In this document: positions 17,696-29,296 of the stretch, one piece after another
Layout of the letters: every line of letters starts with the position of its first letter
Position numbering within the stretch: position 1 is the stretch's first letter
Source of the DNA: Methanosalsum zhilinae DSM 4017
Lineage (GTDB): Archaea > Halobacteriota > Methanosarcinia > Methanosarcinales > Methanosarcinaceae
Direction: 5' to 3'
Assembly: GCF_000217995.1 (NCBI RefSeq)
Contig: NC_015676.1
Span: forward strand, 1,094,103 to 1,158,102
Length of the DNA: 64,000 bases
Made by a program: the position numbers and the translations under genes
Notes under the pieces: generated by a model
What the model saw: only the letters and a program-made list of their open reading frames with translations
Database searches by the model: none
What the model was told of the DNA's origin: nothing

Positions 17696-19267
17696 TTAGA
17701 GTTTGATCAGATTTGCATCAATTATTCCTTCTATACTTCTTATTTCATCCAATATTGGTTCAGGTACTTCGGAATCAACATTCAGGGCCATAATAGTCAC
17801 TTCTCCGATACCAACTCTTCCTACCTGCATTCCGGAAATGTTGATATTATTTCTGCCAAGCACAAGGCAGCATGGACCTATTACGTTTGGTCGGTTAATG
17901 TGGTTTGATACGATCATGTATCCCCGGGGCACTATATCCACCCTGTAATTATCAATATTTACAATTTTTGCTTCATTGCCCACAACTGCTCCAGTTATTG
18001 ATCTTGTTTCCCCATCCTTAACCATCCTGATTGTGATTGTTGAGCTGTACTCTTCAGATTTGTCAGACTTACTCTCAATAACCTCTATCTTTCGTGCTTT
18101 TGCTACTTTATGGGCATTAACATAATTAATTCCGGACCCTAAGACAGTTTCAAGTAGTCCTTTTAAAGCGGCTGTTGTTACCGGCCTTATATCTTTTTCA
18201 GATATTTCACCATTATATGCAACTTCGACCTTTCTGTGTTTACCACCTACAAGCTGTCCAAGAACACTTCCCATGGTTTCTCCAAGGTCTATATAGGGCT
18301 GCAGAACGGACATCATTTCAGGTTTGATTGCAGGAATATTGATAGTATTTTTTGCAAATCCACCTTTCAGTACAGAAATAACTTCTTCTGCAATTGATAT
18401 TGCAACATTTATCTGTGCTTCTTCTGTTGATGCACCCAAATGAGGAGTTACGATAACATTCTCAAATTCAAGTAGAGGATTATCAAAAGGTGGTTCATTG
18501 ACAAAGACATCCAGAGCAGCACCTGCAACTTTTCCACTTTTAAGTGAATCTATGAGAGCTGCTTCATTGATTATGCCACCACGAGCACAGTTTATTACTC
18601 TTACACCATTTTTCATCAGGCCGAACTCTTCGTAGTCAATTATATTTCTTGTTTCTTTGGTAAGGGGAGTATGTACTGTTATAAAATCTGCTTTTTTCAT
18701 TATCTCATGAACAGAAGATAGCTCAACGCCCAGCTCATTTGCCCTTTCTTCAGAAATATAGGGATCATAGGCAACCACACGCATTTCAAGTCCCTGAGCA
18801 CGAATCGCAACTTCAGTTCCAATTCTTCCAAGGCCAATGACACCAAGGATCTTTCCATTGACCTCCACACCCATAAATTTTTTGCGTTCCCATTTTTTAG
18901 ATTTCAAAGACATGTTTGCCTGGGGAATATTCCTGGAAAGAGACATGATCATTGCGATAGTATGTTCTGCAGCTGAAATCATATTTCCTTCAGGTGCATT
19001 CACTACAATAATTCCTTTTTCAGTAGCTGCATCAACATTTATATTATCCACACCAACCCCAGCTCTACCAATTATTTTCAGGTTATCTGCTGAATCAATT
19101 ATTTTTTTAGTGACGTTTGTACCACTTCGAATGACCAGTGCACTATAGTCTCCAATTTTTTGTGCCAGTTCATCTTCTGAGAGTCCAGTAGCTATATCGA
19201 CTTCAAAGCTTTCTTTCAGTTTTTCAATACCCTCTTCAGACAGGGGGTCACTTACCAATATCTTCAT
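17696..19267 (-). CDS. serA: D-3-phosphoglycerate dehydrogenase
   Basis: A 523-residue long-form SerA that oxidises 3-phosphoglycerate for serine synthesis. Visible parts are the Rossmann loop GVIGLGRIGTEVAIRAQ, NCARGGIINEAAL, VTPHLGASTEEAQ with the catalytic His, an intervening domain (GSGINYVNAHKVA) and a C-terminal ACT domain (VIGPCCLVLGRNNINISGMQ) that suggests serine feedback. The start at 19267 follows GGAGAT; the frame is open further to 19306 without a better signal. It is monocistronic. Confidence 0.95.
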   Translation of the reverse strand: MKILVSDPLSEEGIEKLKESFEVDIATGLSEDELAQKIGDYSALVIRSGTNVTKKIIDSADNLKIIGRAGVGVDNINVDAATEKGIIVVNAPEGNMISAAEHTIAMIMSLSRNIPQANMSLKSKKWERKKFMGVEVNGKILGVIGLGRIGTEVAIRAQGLEMRVVAYDPYISEERANELGVELSSVHEIMKKADFITVHTPLTKETRNIIDYEEFGLMKNGVRVINCARGGIINEAALIDSLKSGKVAGAALDVFVNEPPFDNPLLEFENVIVTPHLGASTEEAQINVAISIAEEVISVLKGGFAKNTINIPAIKPEMMSVLQPYIDLGETMGSVLGQLVGGKHRKVEVAYNGEISEKDIRPVTTAALKGLLETVLGSGINYVNAHKVAKARKIEVIESKSDKSEEYSSTITIRMVKDGETRSITGAVVGNEAKIVNIDNYRVDIVPRGYMIVSNHINRPNVIGPCCLVLGRNNINISGMQVGRVGIGEVTIMALNVDSEVPEPILDEIRSIEGIIDANLIKL

Positions 19268-19501
19268 TATTAATCTCCATCTCCTGATAATAGCTATAAT
19301 AACCAATGGTTTCTATAATTAGTCTTAAATTCTGGAATAGCATTTAATAGTTTTCATCAAAATTACACAAAAATAATTATATTTCCAGTTGATATCTAAA
19401 CAGGATCTAACTGGTGCTCACAATTGTGAATAAATAATAATTCCTGCTTATTAACAAAATAAACAAAGCTTAGAAAAATGCCTTCTATTGTTTTAAAAAT
19501 T

Positions 19502-19533
19502 AAAAAAGATATATCTGGAAATAATTCCAGATA
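19502..19533 (-). terminator. Intrinsic-type terminator of mtbA
   Basis: On the minus strand a perfect 9-bp hairpin (TATCTGGAA with TTCCAGATA, 4-nt loop) lies about 20 nt after the mtbA stop codon and is followed by a T6 run at 19507-19502. Confidence 0.65.
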
Positions 19534-19553
19534 CAATTAATGACTTGATTCAC

Positions 19554-20573
19554 TCAGTATTTGTGACCTTTTGCAACTTCAACCATTGCCTGGAGGTTCT
19601 CGGTTGGGGTCTTGCTTACAATACCACAGCCAGGTGCGAGCAGATCAATACCTGCATCAATAATGTTCTGGCAGACTGTACGGACCTCATCAGGGGTCTT
19701 GTTCCACAGTGTGTTTACAGGATCAACATTTCCAATTAATACTGCATTCTCAACCTTGGATTTTGCAGTTGCTACATCTACTTTCTGATCAATACTGATT
19801 GCATTGAATCCTGAAGCATCCATCAATGGAAGTCCGTTGGTTGTGTTTCCACAGATGTGAAGTGTGATAGTAACTCCCATTTCCTGCATTGCATCAACAA
19901 TCTTTGCATGATATGGAACAACAAATTTTTCATAGAACTGTGCACCAATGAGTTCATAGCTTGCAGTTGGATCGATCAATACCATTGTGTCGGCACCATT
20001 TTCAACCATCTTCTTTGCGTATGCTATGTTGAACTCTGTTGTGAATTCAAGTAGTTTTAGACCAAACTCTTCATCGGTAAAGATTTTGGTAAACCATTCA
20101 TCACCATTCAGATGCTGTGCAAGGGAGAATGGACCAATCATACTTCCCATCACAGGAAGCTCATCACCATATTTGTCAGCCAGTATCTTGATCGCGTCGC
20201 ATACTACTCCTATTCTACCTTTGTCAAGGGAATAGCCTTTGAGGTTCTCAATATCTTCAGCTGTTTTTATCACATGTCCAACAACAGATGGTTGCTGTTC
20301 TTTTGTACTTGGTTTAATTTCACATCCGAAAAACTCTGCTTCTGCAGTAATGTCAAAAGGAACACGAACTGCTTCAAATCCTATAACAGTATGTCCTGCT
20401 TCTGCCAGCTTTGCCATCTTTTCAGCATCTTCGTGTGCCTCAGGCCAGAAAGCATCCACAGCTTCCATCTGTTCAACAGTTCCGGTCTGGGTTGGACAGA
20501 TCGCCGGCATTCTGTCTACGGATTCACCATTCAATACGCGTGCTAATCTCTCTTTAGGTGTGTATTCAGCCAT
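19554..20573 (-). CDS. mtbA: Methylcobamide:CoM methyltransferase MtbA
   Basis: A UroD-fold zinc enzyme of 340 residues that moves the methyl group from methylamine corrinoid proteins to coenzyme M. The zinc site is LHICGN plus the later [42 protein letters not shown] and [12 protein letters not shown] closely resemble MtbA rather than the methanol-specific MtaA. The start is ATG 20573 ([10 protein letters not shown]), 9 nt after GAGGAG; the upstream TTG is not needed. It is divergent from ramA, its pathway partner. Confidence 0.9.
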   Translation of the reverse strand: MAEYTPKERLARVLNGESVDRMPAICPTQTGTVEQMEAVDAFWPEAHEDAEKMAKLAEAGHTVIGFEAVRVPFDITAEAEFFGCEIKPSTKEQQPSVVGHVIKTAEDIENLKGYSLDKGRIGVVCDAIKILADKYGDELPVMGSMIGPFSLAQHLNGDEWFTKIFTDEEFGLKLLEFTTEFNIAYAKKMVENGADTMVLIDPTASYELIGAQFYEKFVVPYHAKIVDAMQEMGVTITLHICGNTTNGLPLMDASGFNAISIDQKVDVATAKSKVENAVLIGNVDPVNTLWNKTPDEVRTVCQNIIDAGIDLLAPGCGIVSKTPTENLQAMVEVAKGHKY

Positions 20574-20628
20574 TAAAGTCAACTCCTCTAGTCGTTTATC
20601 AAGTAGTAGTGCTTAAAAGTATTTTCGC

Positions 20629-20638
20629 ATATATATAG
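20629..20638 (-). promoter_or_regulatory. Probable TATA box of mtbA
   Basis: On the minus strand CTATATATAT lies about 55-65 nt before the mtbA start codon, which predicts a 5' leader of about 30 nt. The rest of the 393-nt mtbA-ramA gap is A+T rich and, apart from the ramA promoter elements, shows no gene. Confidence 0.5.
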
Positions 20639-20870
20639 CTTTTTATCTTGTTGTAGAACCTATATTTGATCTTTTCGAAGTAAATATTGGAAATTGAATA
20701 TTCGATTATAGAAGCCTGAAATTGAATAATGGGCACATTAACTGACAGATAATTTTATCAGCAACTTAGATTTGATCAATCATATGAATTTTAAGCTTGT
20801 TTTTAATTGAATCATTGAATACATTTTATGTTCTGGAATCGTTTATTATACAAAAAAACCAATTAACTAG

Positions 20871-20911
20871 TATATATAAATTTCTTAGCAGTAATATTCT
20901 TAGCGATAATA
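20871..20911 (+). promoter_or_regulatory. ramA TATA box and tandem 15-bp repeats
   Basis: A TATA box (TATATATAAA, 20871-20880) is followed directly by two tandem copies of a 15-bp unit, TTCTTAGCAGTAATA (20882-20896) and TTCTTAGCGATAATA (20897-20911), which differ at two adjacent positions. The predicted transcription start falls within the second copy. A regulator bound there would block or adjust initiation; this is inference. Confidence 0.5.
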
Positions 20912-20966
20912 TTTTTGATGAGCTGTTGATTATCTAGCACAAAGAAATTTCAGGAGAAAGATAGGA

Positions 20967-22616
20967 ATGTACGGAATTGCATTGGATCTTGGAACAAGTG
21001 GATTCCGAATGCAACTTTTAGATCTCGAAAGCGGAAAAACAAAAAAAACCGTAATTACGATGAAACACCCTCTTCCAGGAGGGAATGTAACTGATCATCT
21101 TGATTTTGCGATCCATGTTGGAAGCGATATTTCAAACAAAATAATAGTAAATACCCTTCTTAAAATGATGAACAGGCTGAATGTATCTCCAGAAAAAATA
21201 CAAAAGATAGTAGTCTGTGGAAATCCGATCCAGTTATCCTTATTTCAGGATATAGAAATCAGAGATCTTGCCTATGCAGGCCGAAATATGCAAAAAAGGC
21301 TCGGTATTGAAAATGTAGACCGAAGCGGCAGAATATATTCAGGTACTGAGCTACTTGGAAGTGAATCCGGCCTTGACAATTGCGAAGTAATAGTATTACC
21401 ATCAATAAAACACGAGATTGGTGCAGATGCCCTTGCCATGATGATCAAGACCGATTTCATGAATCAGCAGGAAATTTCACTTGTAACTGATTATGGAACC
21501 AATGCGGAAATGGCCTTAAAGATTGGAGATCGCATCATAACAGGCAGTGCTGCTGCAGGGCCTGCAATTGAAGGCCAGGGTATAGACTGTGGGATGCTGG
21601 CAAGTCCGGGTGCGATATCCAATGTGAATGAGGAGGATGGTGTATGGAGACTCACTGTGCTCAACGAGCGCATGGAAGAGAAAAAAGGATACCTGATAGA
21701 TCCTGTAACAGGTGAGATCAGAGATGAAGGAGAAGTAAAGCCTAAAGGAATCACCGGAACCGGTGTCATTGCTGCGATCTCACTGGCAGTGAATACAGGA
21801 ATTATAAAAAAATTACCTCACCTACCCAATGGAAAGCTGATACTTGGAGAAGATATTGTTCTAAGGGATAAGGATATTGAGGAAGCAGGTAAGGCAATAG
21901 GTGCAATAAGAGCTGCTCACCTTACATTGCTTGTGGAATCCGGAGTCAAATATGAGGATCTCAAGAACATGTATATGTCCGGTGCTTCAGGTACATATGT
22001 GGATGCAGATAAAGCCCGCAAAATAGGGCTTGTTCCAAATTTTTCGAAAAAGATAGTTCAGTTTGGAAATACTTCAATAGCACTTGCAAAGGATGTCTTA
22101 CTTGGCACCTACGATCTAAATGAGATTATTGAGCTAGCAGAAAAGATAAAGGCAGATCATCTCATGATGGCCCTGAGTGAAACTTTCAAGAACATCTATT
22201 CATGCGAACTTGCATACTGGACAGAAGGTATGTCCGAAGAGATGTATAATAGCTTCTTTGAAATGTATGGTTTACCCAGCCTACCGGTTCCTATAGAAAT
22301 TCCAGTGATTGAAAGAAGGGTAAAAAAAGATATTCAGGATGCAGGTTCAAACGGCATTGTCATAATGGATGATCTTGACATAATAATCGAAGAAGAAGCT
22401 ATTGGGTGCATAAGGTGTCAGACGTGCAAATCTAATTGCCCAGAAAATGCCATAAGCAATGTTGACAAGAACGGAACTCTTTATACATGCTATATAGCTC
22501 ATCGCTGTCTTGGAACAAGCTGCAAAAGGTGTGTCCGATCCTGCCCTGTTAAAGCTATTACTTACCGTAATATAAAAACCACAGGTATTCCTGCTGGAAA
22601 ATTGATAGAGATCTGA
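20967..22616 (+). CDS. ramA: RamA, ATP-dependent corrinoid-protein reductive activase
   Basis: The 549-residue protein has an ASKHA-type ATPase domain (MYGIALDLGTSGFRMQLL, VTDYGTNAEMAL, TGTGVIAAIS, MSGASGTYVD) and two C-terminal [4Fe-4S] motifs, CIRCQTCKSNCPENAI and CKRCVRSCPVKAI. RamA reduces oxidised corrinoid proteins from Co(II) to Co(I) so that methylamine methyltransferases can work. It has its own promoter and AGGAGA binding site, and faces mtbA. Confidence 0.93.
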   Translation: MYGIALDLGTSGFRMQLLDLESGKTKKTVITMKHPLPGGNVTDHLDFAIHVGSDISNKIIVNTLLKMMNRLNVSPEKIQKIVVCGNPIQLSLFQDIEIRDLAYAGRNMQKRLGIENVDRSGRIYSGTELLGSESGLDNCEVIVLPSIKHEIGADALAMMIKTDFMNQQEISLVTDYGTNAEMALKIGDRIITGSAAAGPAIEGQGIDCGMLASPGAISNVNEEDGVWRLTVLNERMEEKKGYLIDPVTGEIRDEGEVKPKGITGTGVIAAISLAVNTGIIKKLPHLPNGKLILGEDIVLRDKDIEEAGKAIGAIRAAHLTLLVESGVKYEDLKNMYMSGASGTYVDADKARKIGLVPNFSKKIVQFGNTSIALAKDVLLGTYDLNEIIELAEKIKADHLMMALSETFKNIYSCELAYWTEGMSEEMYNSFFEMYGLPSLPVPIEIPVIERRVKKDIQDAGSNGIVIMDDLDIIIEEEAIGCIRCQTCKSNCPENAISNVDKNGTLYTCYIAHRCLGTSCKRCVRSCPVKAITYRNIKTTGIPAGKLIEI

Positions 22617-22682
22617 AAATAACAGTATCTCTATAATCTTTTTTTCTTGACCATCTTATGATAGGATCCACAACTTTCTGTT

Positions 22683-22818
22683 CAAAAATGAGCATTTGTT
22701 TAAGTGAAAATCATATCTGAAACCGGCTCTGAGCGTAATATAATAATATCCTGCAGAACTTCTTCAATTATTTCTGCGTCTTCTATATTATCACCCATAT
22801 CCAGTCATGTTAAACATA
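22683..22818 (-). pseudogene. Decayed fragment related to the membrane protein at 59186
   Basis: On the minus strand a stretch reads MGDNIEDAEIIEEVLQDI, then LRSEPVSDMIFT and a stop. The intact gene at 59186 encodes LGDIEDAEQIKEALRDI and LRSEPVPDPIFTS in the same order, and the DNA also aligns upstream (ATGTTTAACA) and after the stop. The fragment covers only part of the C-terminal domain, is shifted upstream and has two in-frame 3-nt insertions. The remaining intergenic sequence (22617-23003) shows no other gene. Confidence 0.7.
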
Positions 22819-23003
22819 GATTTTTTTTCGTTTTGAGTGCTCTAAAATATATCTATTCCTTACTAATCCAGTTTTACCTATTTACAATTTATCAAAGATA
22901 CTTAAAAAGTATAATCTAATATAGATATATATTAAGCAGTCATACTAAGCAATCTAATAAATGAAGGTTAAATAGCCCTACTACTGGATCACTGGGGATA
23001 AGA

Positions 23004-24476
23004 ATGATAATTTATCTGGCAATACTTCTAATACTTGCAGCCCTCTCCAGCCGAATAGCATCAAAAATAGGCATACCTGGTTTGATCATCTTTCTGGGAC
23101 TGGGAATGTTGTTTGGAAGTGAGGGATTAAACCTCATATATCTGGATGATCATGTGCTGGTTCAGCAAATAGCTATTGCAGCCCTTATAATTATTTTATT
23201 TGAAGGTGGTTTCAGTACTCAGAAGAAGCAGATAGAATTGAGTCTAGGACCTGCAGTTTCTCTGGCAACGGTGGGAGTAATTGTAACTGCCATATGTCTG
23301 GGAATATTATCTCATCTGATACTGGGCCTTGACATATATTCCTCAATCCTCATCGGGACAATTGTAGCGTCTACAGATGCAGCAGCTGTTTTATCCATGT
23401 TTCGCAATAAAAAAATTGAGCAAAGAACATCTTCTACACTGGAAATCGAGTCTGCATCCAATGATCCCGTAGCCATCCTTCTTACAATAACTATGATTGA
23501 TCTGATCCTTGATACACTTGCAGCTCCTGCATTTCTTGTTTTGCATCTTATATGGCAGATCGGTGCAGGGTTTGGTGTTGGGATAATCATTGGAAAAGCC
23601 GGGCCCTATATGCTCAATAAACTAAAACTTGAAAGTGGTGGCTTCTATTATGTCCTGGCACTTGGACTCTGCTTCCTAAGCTACAGCTTAGCAGATGAAA
23701 TTCATGCTAACGGATTTCTTGCAGTCTTCATGGCAGGTTTGATCATTGGAAATAAAGAATTTGTATATAAACAGGGAATACTGAGATTTCTTGAGGGGAC
23801 CTCCACTTTCAGTCAGGTACTTTTATTTTTGATGCTTGGACTTCTAGTAATACCTTCCGAACTAATAGATCTGTGGAAGCCAGGAATAATTATTGCAGTC
23901 ATACTGATGTTTGTTGCAAGGCCGGTTGCAGTGATAATATCTACCTTTTTCTGGAAATTCAGTTTGAACCAAATAGTGGTACTTTGCTGGGGAGGTATGA
24001 AAGGAGCTGTACCAATAGTTCTGGCAACATATCCAATGGTTGCAGGAGTGGATCCCGGAGGGTTTTATTTCAATATTGTTTTTTTCGTGGTTCTGCTGTC
24101 TGCGCTGATTCAGGGATCGACCATAGATATTGTTTCAAAGAAGCTGGGATTACTGACTGGCAGTTTTGAACAGTCTCCCCATTCAATGGAATTGATATCT
24201 CTTGAAAAATCAAGATGTGAATTATTGGAATTTGATGTAAGTCAGAACTCCCACTTAATAGACAAGCAAATAGAAAATATGAACCTTCCACCAAACAGTC
24301 TTATTACCGCTATTGTACGAAAAAACGATATAATTACTCCCAAAGGAAAAACATCAATACATGCAGGAGACCTTTTATTTATACTAACAAGGTATAAAGA
24401 TAAAGAAAGGTTACTGCACTTGTTGCAGTCTGCAGAAAATAATGAAAAAAATGAACAAACTGAGGTTAAAAATTGA
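23004..24476 (+). CDS. CPA1-type cation/proton antiporter with TrkA-C domain
   Basis: A 490-residue integral membrane protein with about 12 hydrophobic segments. GLGMLFGSEGL, LFEGGFSTQ, ASTDAAAVLSMF and IESASNDPVAI are hallmarks of the NhaP2/CvrA branch of K+(Na+)/H+ antiporters. After the membrane part a cytoplasmic TrkA-C-like domain (ELLEFDVSQNSHLIDKQIE, HAGDLLFILTRYKD) may sense ligands. The start ATG follows GGGGAT. The ion cannot be deduced. It is probably monocistronic. Confidence 0.85.
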   Translation: MIIYLAILLILAALSSRIASKIGIPGLIIFLGLGMLFGSEGLNLIYLDDHVLVQQIAIAALIIILFEGGFSTQKKQIELSLGPAVSLATVGVIVTAICLGILSHLILGLDIYSSILIGTIVASTDAAAVLSMFRNKKIEQRTSSTLEIESASNDPVAILLTITMIDLILDTLAAPAFLVLHLIWQIGAGFGVGIIIGKAGPYMLNKLKLESGGFYYVLALGLCFLSYSLADEIHANGFLAVFMAGLIIGNKEFVYKQGILRFLEGTSTFSQVLLFLMLGLLVIPSELIDLWKPGIIIAVILMFVARPVAVIISTFFWKFSLNQIVVLCWGGMKGAVPIVLATYPMVAGVDPGGFYFNIVFFVVLLSALIQGSTIDIVSKKLGLLTGSFEQSPHSMELISLEKSRCELLEFDVSQNSHLIDKQIENMNLPPNSLITAIVRKNDIITPKGKTSIHAGDLLFILTRYKDKERLLHLLQSAENNEKNEQTEVKN

Positions 24477-24541
24477 TACGTTTTAAGAAAATGCAGAAAT
24501 ATTCAACAGATGTTGATCATAGCCCTGGGGATCAATAGCAT

Positions 24542-24976
24542 TCAAGGTACAACCATTACAGGTTTTTTTGAATGCCAGACTACATTTTCTGCAACACTTC
24601 CCATAAGAAATTTTTTTATACCTGACATTCCCTTGGTTCCCATTACAATCAGATCAATGTCCTTTTGTTCTGAAAATTTCTTTTCTGCATAATTTATCAG
24701 CATCTCTGCAGGATTTCCTACAAGAATTACTTTCTCAACACTAACACCTTCATCAATGCCCCTTTTCTGGATATCTTCAACGATTTTTTCAGCCTCTTTT
24801 TTTAGATCTGAATCAACCTCCGTACCCCAAACCGAATGTATCACATGTACTGCAACTACAGAGGAACCTGTTGATCGGGCCAATCTGATTCCTGTATTTA
24901 CAGCATTTTCAGAATTCTCCGATCCATCGGTAGCAATCAATATCTTCTTAAATGGAATTTCACGCATTTCTTCCAT
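24542..24976 (-). CDS. Universal stress protein (UspA family)
   Basis: A 144-residue UspA domain with KILIATDGSENSENAV at the N terminus and the ATP-binding signature VMGTKGMSGIKKFLMGSVAENV near the C terminus (read in two overlapping parts: MGTKGMSG and GSVAENVV). It likely binds ATP. The gene is convergent with the antiporter. Confidence 0.9.
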   Translation of the reverse strand: MEEMREIPFKKILIATDGSENSENAVNTGIRLARSTGSSVVAVHVIHSVWGTEVDSDLKKEAEKIVEDIQKRGIDEGVSVEKVILVGNPAEMLINYAEKKFSEQKDIDLIVMGTKGMSGIKKFLMGSVAENVVWHSKKPVMVVP

Positions 24977-25108
24977 GCCATACCCCAGTATATTTTCAAA
25001 TTATTTTTATGAACCCTGTATACAGTTTCTTGAAATGATAATTTATTTTTTTATTTTGCAATCAAGGCGAAAAACAATATGATCAGAATTTGTTCAGGAT
25101 TAAAAATC

Positions 25109-25393
25109 TTACTGTATATAGCCACTGAACTCGTTTACCGGTATGGCAGTATAAGTTTGAGTCCTTATACTTCCACGGGATGCAAGTTCAACCACAGCTT
25201 TTGAGATTGCAGCTTCATCCCGTGCTTCAACAATATTTAGGAAATCGAACTTCCCAAGTATAAAGAACTGTTCCAGAACTTCAACACCCATTTCTTTTAG
25301 TTCCTGGTTAACTTCTTTAATTCTTTTTGGGTTTTTCTTTAACGTTTTTGCTCCATCATCCGTTAGTTTCGAAATTATAACATATTTTGTCAT
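25109..25393 (-). CDS. GYD-domain protein
   Basis: A 94-residue protein starting MTKYVIISKLTDDGAKTLKKN, with GVEVLEQFFILGKFDFLNIVEA, characteristic of the small ferredoxin-like GYD domain family of unknown function. GGAGGT lies 6 nt before the chosen ATG; the longer frame to 25420 includes that site. Confidence 0.75.
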   Translation of the reverse strand: MTKYVIISKLTDDGAKTLKKNPKRIKEVNQELKEMGVEVLEQFFILGKFDFLNIVEARDEAAISKAVVELASRGSIRTQTYTAIPVNEFSGYIQ

Positions 25394-25671
25394 TGCTTTA
25401 CCTCCACATCCTAAACACATTATCTATAATTGTAATCATATCTGTTGGGATTTATATTTTGCTACTATTATCAAAAGTATTAGTTATAGCAATAATTTAT
25501 TCAATTTAGTTATCACCGGTCAGCATACATTGCAATCAGATATTTGCATAGCACCCATAAATTTAAATATCAGAGCAATTGACTAAAAATGTCTATATCA
25601 AATATAGAATTGGCGATAATTTTCACCAAAATAATTATATTACATCAGATTATGTCAGGAATATGAATATG

Positions 25672-25678
25672 TATAAAA
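25672..25678 (+). promoter_or_regulatory. TATA box of the pyl locus
   Basis: TATAAAA begins 33 nt before the first base of tRNA-Pyl, the expected archaeal spacing. No other start-like signal was seen in the 311-nt gap before tRNA-Pyl (25394-25704). Confidence 0.6.
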
Positions 25679-25704
25679 GAATTTATGCAATTTTCAATAT
25701 ATGT

Positions 25705-27115
<1,411 letters not shown>

Positions 27116-27126
27116 GGTGAATATTT

Positions 27127-28179
27127 TTGTTTGAAAAAATGGATTATGATGACTTGGATCGTTTCTTTGAAATGATAGTAAATGGCCATGAACTTTCGGA
27201 TAAAGAGATCAAAAGCCTTCTTTCGATGGATCAGCCTGAAGATATTGAAAAATTATATTATCTATCTCGAAATATCAGAAACCATTTTTTTAGTAACAAA
27301 GTTTTTTTATATAGTTTTGTTTACTATTCAACATACTGCAAAAACAGATGTTCTTTTTGCTATTATAACAGTATTAACGATATCAACAGATACCGTCTGA
27401 GCATTGAGGATATTATCAATATCAGTCGACAGCTAAAAGATGAAGGAGTACACATGGTGGATCTGACCATGGGTGAAGATCCGTATTTTCACTCAGATCC
27501 TTCAAAACTTGTTGATCTTGTGAAACTTGTAAAAAATGAAATCCAGCTTCCAATAATGATATCTCCTGGTGTTATAGACAAAAATACTCTGAATGCTCTG
27601 CGAATAAATGGTGCTAATTTTTATGCACTGTATCAGGAAACTTATGATTCAGGTCTATATAAAGACCTTCGTGTTGGACAGTCATATCAGGACAGGATAG
27701 ATACAAGAAACTACGCCAGAAAAATTGGATACTGTATCGAAGATGGAATTCTCACAGGAATTGAGGATAATCTGGATTCTACAATTATCTCCTTAAAAGG
27801 TCTGAAAAAAAGTGATCCTGATATGGTAAGAGCTATGACATTTGTTCCTCAGCCAGGAACACCTTTTGAAAATCAAATACAGAACTCAAGCCAGATGGAA
27901 CTTAAAATAATAGCTATACTTCGATTGATGTTCCCTGATCGGTTGATACCTGCATCTCTTGATCTGGAAGGCATTGAAGGAATGATAAGCAGACTTAATG
28001 CTGGAGCAAATGTTGTAACTTCGATCATTCCCTCAGATTCAACCCTTGAAGGTGTTGTAAACTATGACAGAGATTTTGAAATAAGAAAAAGAGATGCAGT
28101 AAGTGTCATTAAAAAAATAAGAGAGATGGGGATGGTTCCTGCAGAACAATCTGATTTTAATAAAATTTTAGGGCTTTAG
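27127..28179 (+). CDS. pylB: PylB, lysine mutase (3-methylornithine synthase)
   Basis: A 350-residue radical SAM enzyme that rearranges lysine into 3-methylornithine. The cluster motif is CKNRCSFC (Cys 71, 75, 78). HMVDLTMGEDPYF, PIMISPGVID, YQETYD and IPASLDLEGIEGM match PylB of Methanosarcina. It starts with TTG, six bases after AAGGTGA that overlaps the pylS stop. The gene ends with TAG, the codon that this organism also decodes as pyrrolysine. Confidence 0.95.
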   Translation: MFEKMDYDDLDRFFEMIVNGHELSDKEIKSLLSMDQPEDIEKLYYLSRNIRNHFFSNKVFLYSFVYYSTYCKNRCSFCYYNSINDINRYRLSIEDIINISRQLKDEGVHMVDLTMGEDPYFHSDPSKLVDLVKLVKNEIQLPIMISPGVIDKNTLNALRINGANFYALYQETYDSGLYKDLRVGQSYQDRIDTRNYARKIGYCIEDGILTGIEDNLDSTIISLKGLKKSDPDMVRAMTFVPQPGTPFENQIQNSSQMELKIIAILRLMFPDRLIPASLDLEGIEGMISRLNAGANVVTSIIPSDSTLEGVVNYDRDFEIRKRDAVSVIKKIREMGMVPAEQSDFNKILGL

Positions 28180-28180
28180 T

Positions 28181-29296
28181 ATGAAAACAATTTGTCTTAT
28201 TGGCGGCAAATTGCAGGGTTTTGAAGTAACCTATCTTGCAAAAAAAGCCGGGTACAGAACTGTTTTAATTGACAGAAATAAAGATGCCCTTATCAATAAT
28301 TTTGTTGATGAATTTTACTGTTTTGATATAATTGAAAATTATGAAAATCTAATTGATATTTCAAAATGTGTAGATGCAATCATACCTTTAAATGAAAACC
28401 TTTCTACAATTAACTTCCTAAAATATATGAAACATGAACTTTCATGTCCATTACTTTTTGATTTCAATGCATATTTCCTGAGCAGAGATAAAAAAAGGTC
28501 CAAGGAATTTTTTAAAAAAATCGGAGTGCCCACACCTCTAGATAAACCCCTTGATCCGCCATTCTTTGTGAAGCCTTCCTGCGAAAGTAGCAGTGTTGGA
28601 ACTGCTATAATATATGATATTCGTGAATTGGATCGCTTAGGCAATGACATGATTATTGAAGAATATGTTCCAGGAGACGTCATATCCCTTGAAGTTGTAG
28701 GTGATGGGGTTAATTTTACAGTTGCCCGGGAAACAAAAGTGCATATAGACGATACTAATGACTGTAATATGATAACCCCTTATAAGAATCATCCATATTT
28801 CAGGGATATTACATATGATCTTGCAAAGAACCTCAAATTAAAAGGAATAATGGATGTTGAAGCAATTATCAATGAAGATGGACTTAAAGTAATTGAAATA
28901 GATTCAAGATTCCCAAGTCAAACACCTATTGTTGTATTTCATTCATCTGGTATCAACCTCCTGGAACTTCTTTTTCAGGCTATCACAGAAACTGTCACAG
29001 AAATAAAAAAAGCTCCTGAAATGTCATATTGCATATTGGAGCATCTGATGGATAAAAACGGACAGGTTGTATCAATAGGCGAACAGCTATTATCCCATGG
29101 GAGCAATTATAATGAATACTATACGAGCAAAGGAATTGAAATATTTGAATGCTGTAGTAAAGAGAGAATGTTTACATTGATAACATGGGGACATGATGTT
29201 TCAGAGGCGGAGAATAATAGAAAAGAAGGTATTGAAATAATTGAAAAACGATGCAAATCATTGCAGGAGAAGAAAAATGGCACTTCTAACACCTGA
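28181..29296 (+). CDS. pylC: PylC, 3-methylornithine-lysine ligase
   Basis: An ATP-grasp enzyme of 371 residues that joins lysine to 3-methylornithine. It begins MKTICLIGGKLQGFEVTYLA, with PPFFVKPSCESSSVGTA and IEEYVPGDVISLEVVGDG in the ATP-grasp core, then IEIDSRFPSQTP. The start lies one base after the pylB stop (TAGTATG), and the end overlaps pylD by 20 nt. Confidence 0.94.
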   Translation: MKTICLIGGKLQGFEVTYLAKKAGYRTVLIDRNKDALINNFVDEFYCFDIIENYENLIDISKCVDAIIPLNENLSTINFLKYMKHELSCPLLFDFNAYFLSRDKKRSKEFFKKIGVPTPLDKPLDPPFFVKPSCESSSVGTAIIYDIRELDRLGNDMIIEEYVPGDVISLEVVGDGVNFTVARETKVHIDDTNDCNMITPYKNHPYFRDITYDLAKNLKLKGIMDVEAIINEDGLKVIEIDSRFPSQTPIVVFHSSGINLLELLFQAITETVTEIKKAPEMSYCILEHLMDKNGQVVSIGEQLLSHGSNYNEYYTSKGIEIFECCSKERMFTLITWGHDVSEAENNRKEGIEIIEKRCKSLQEKKNGTSNT

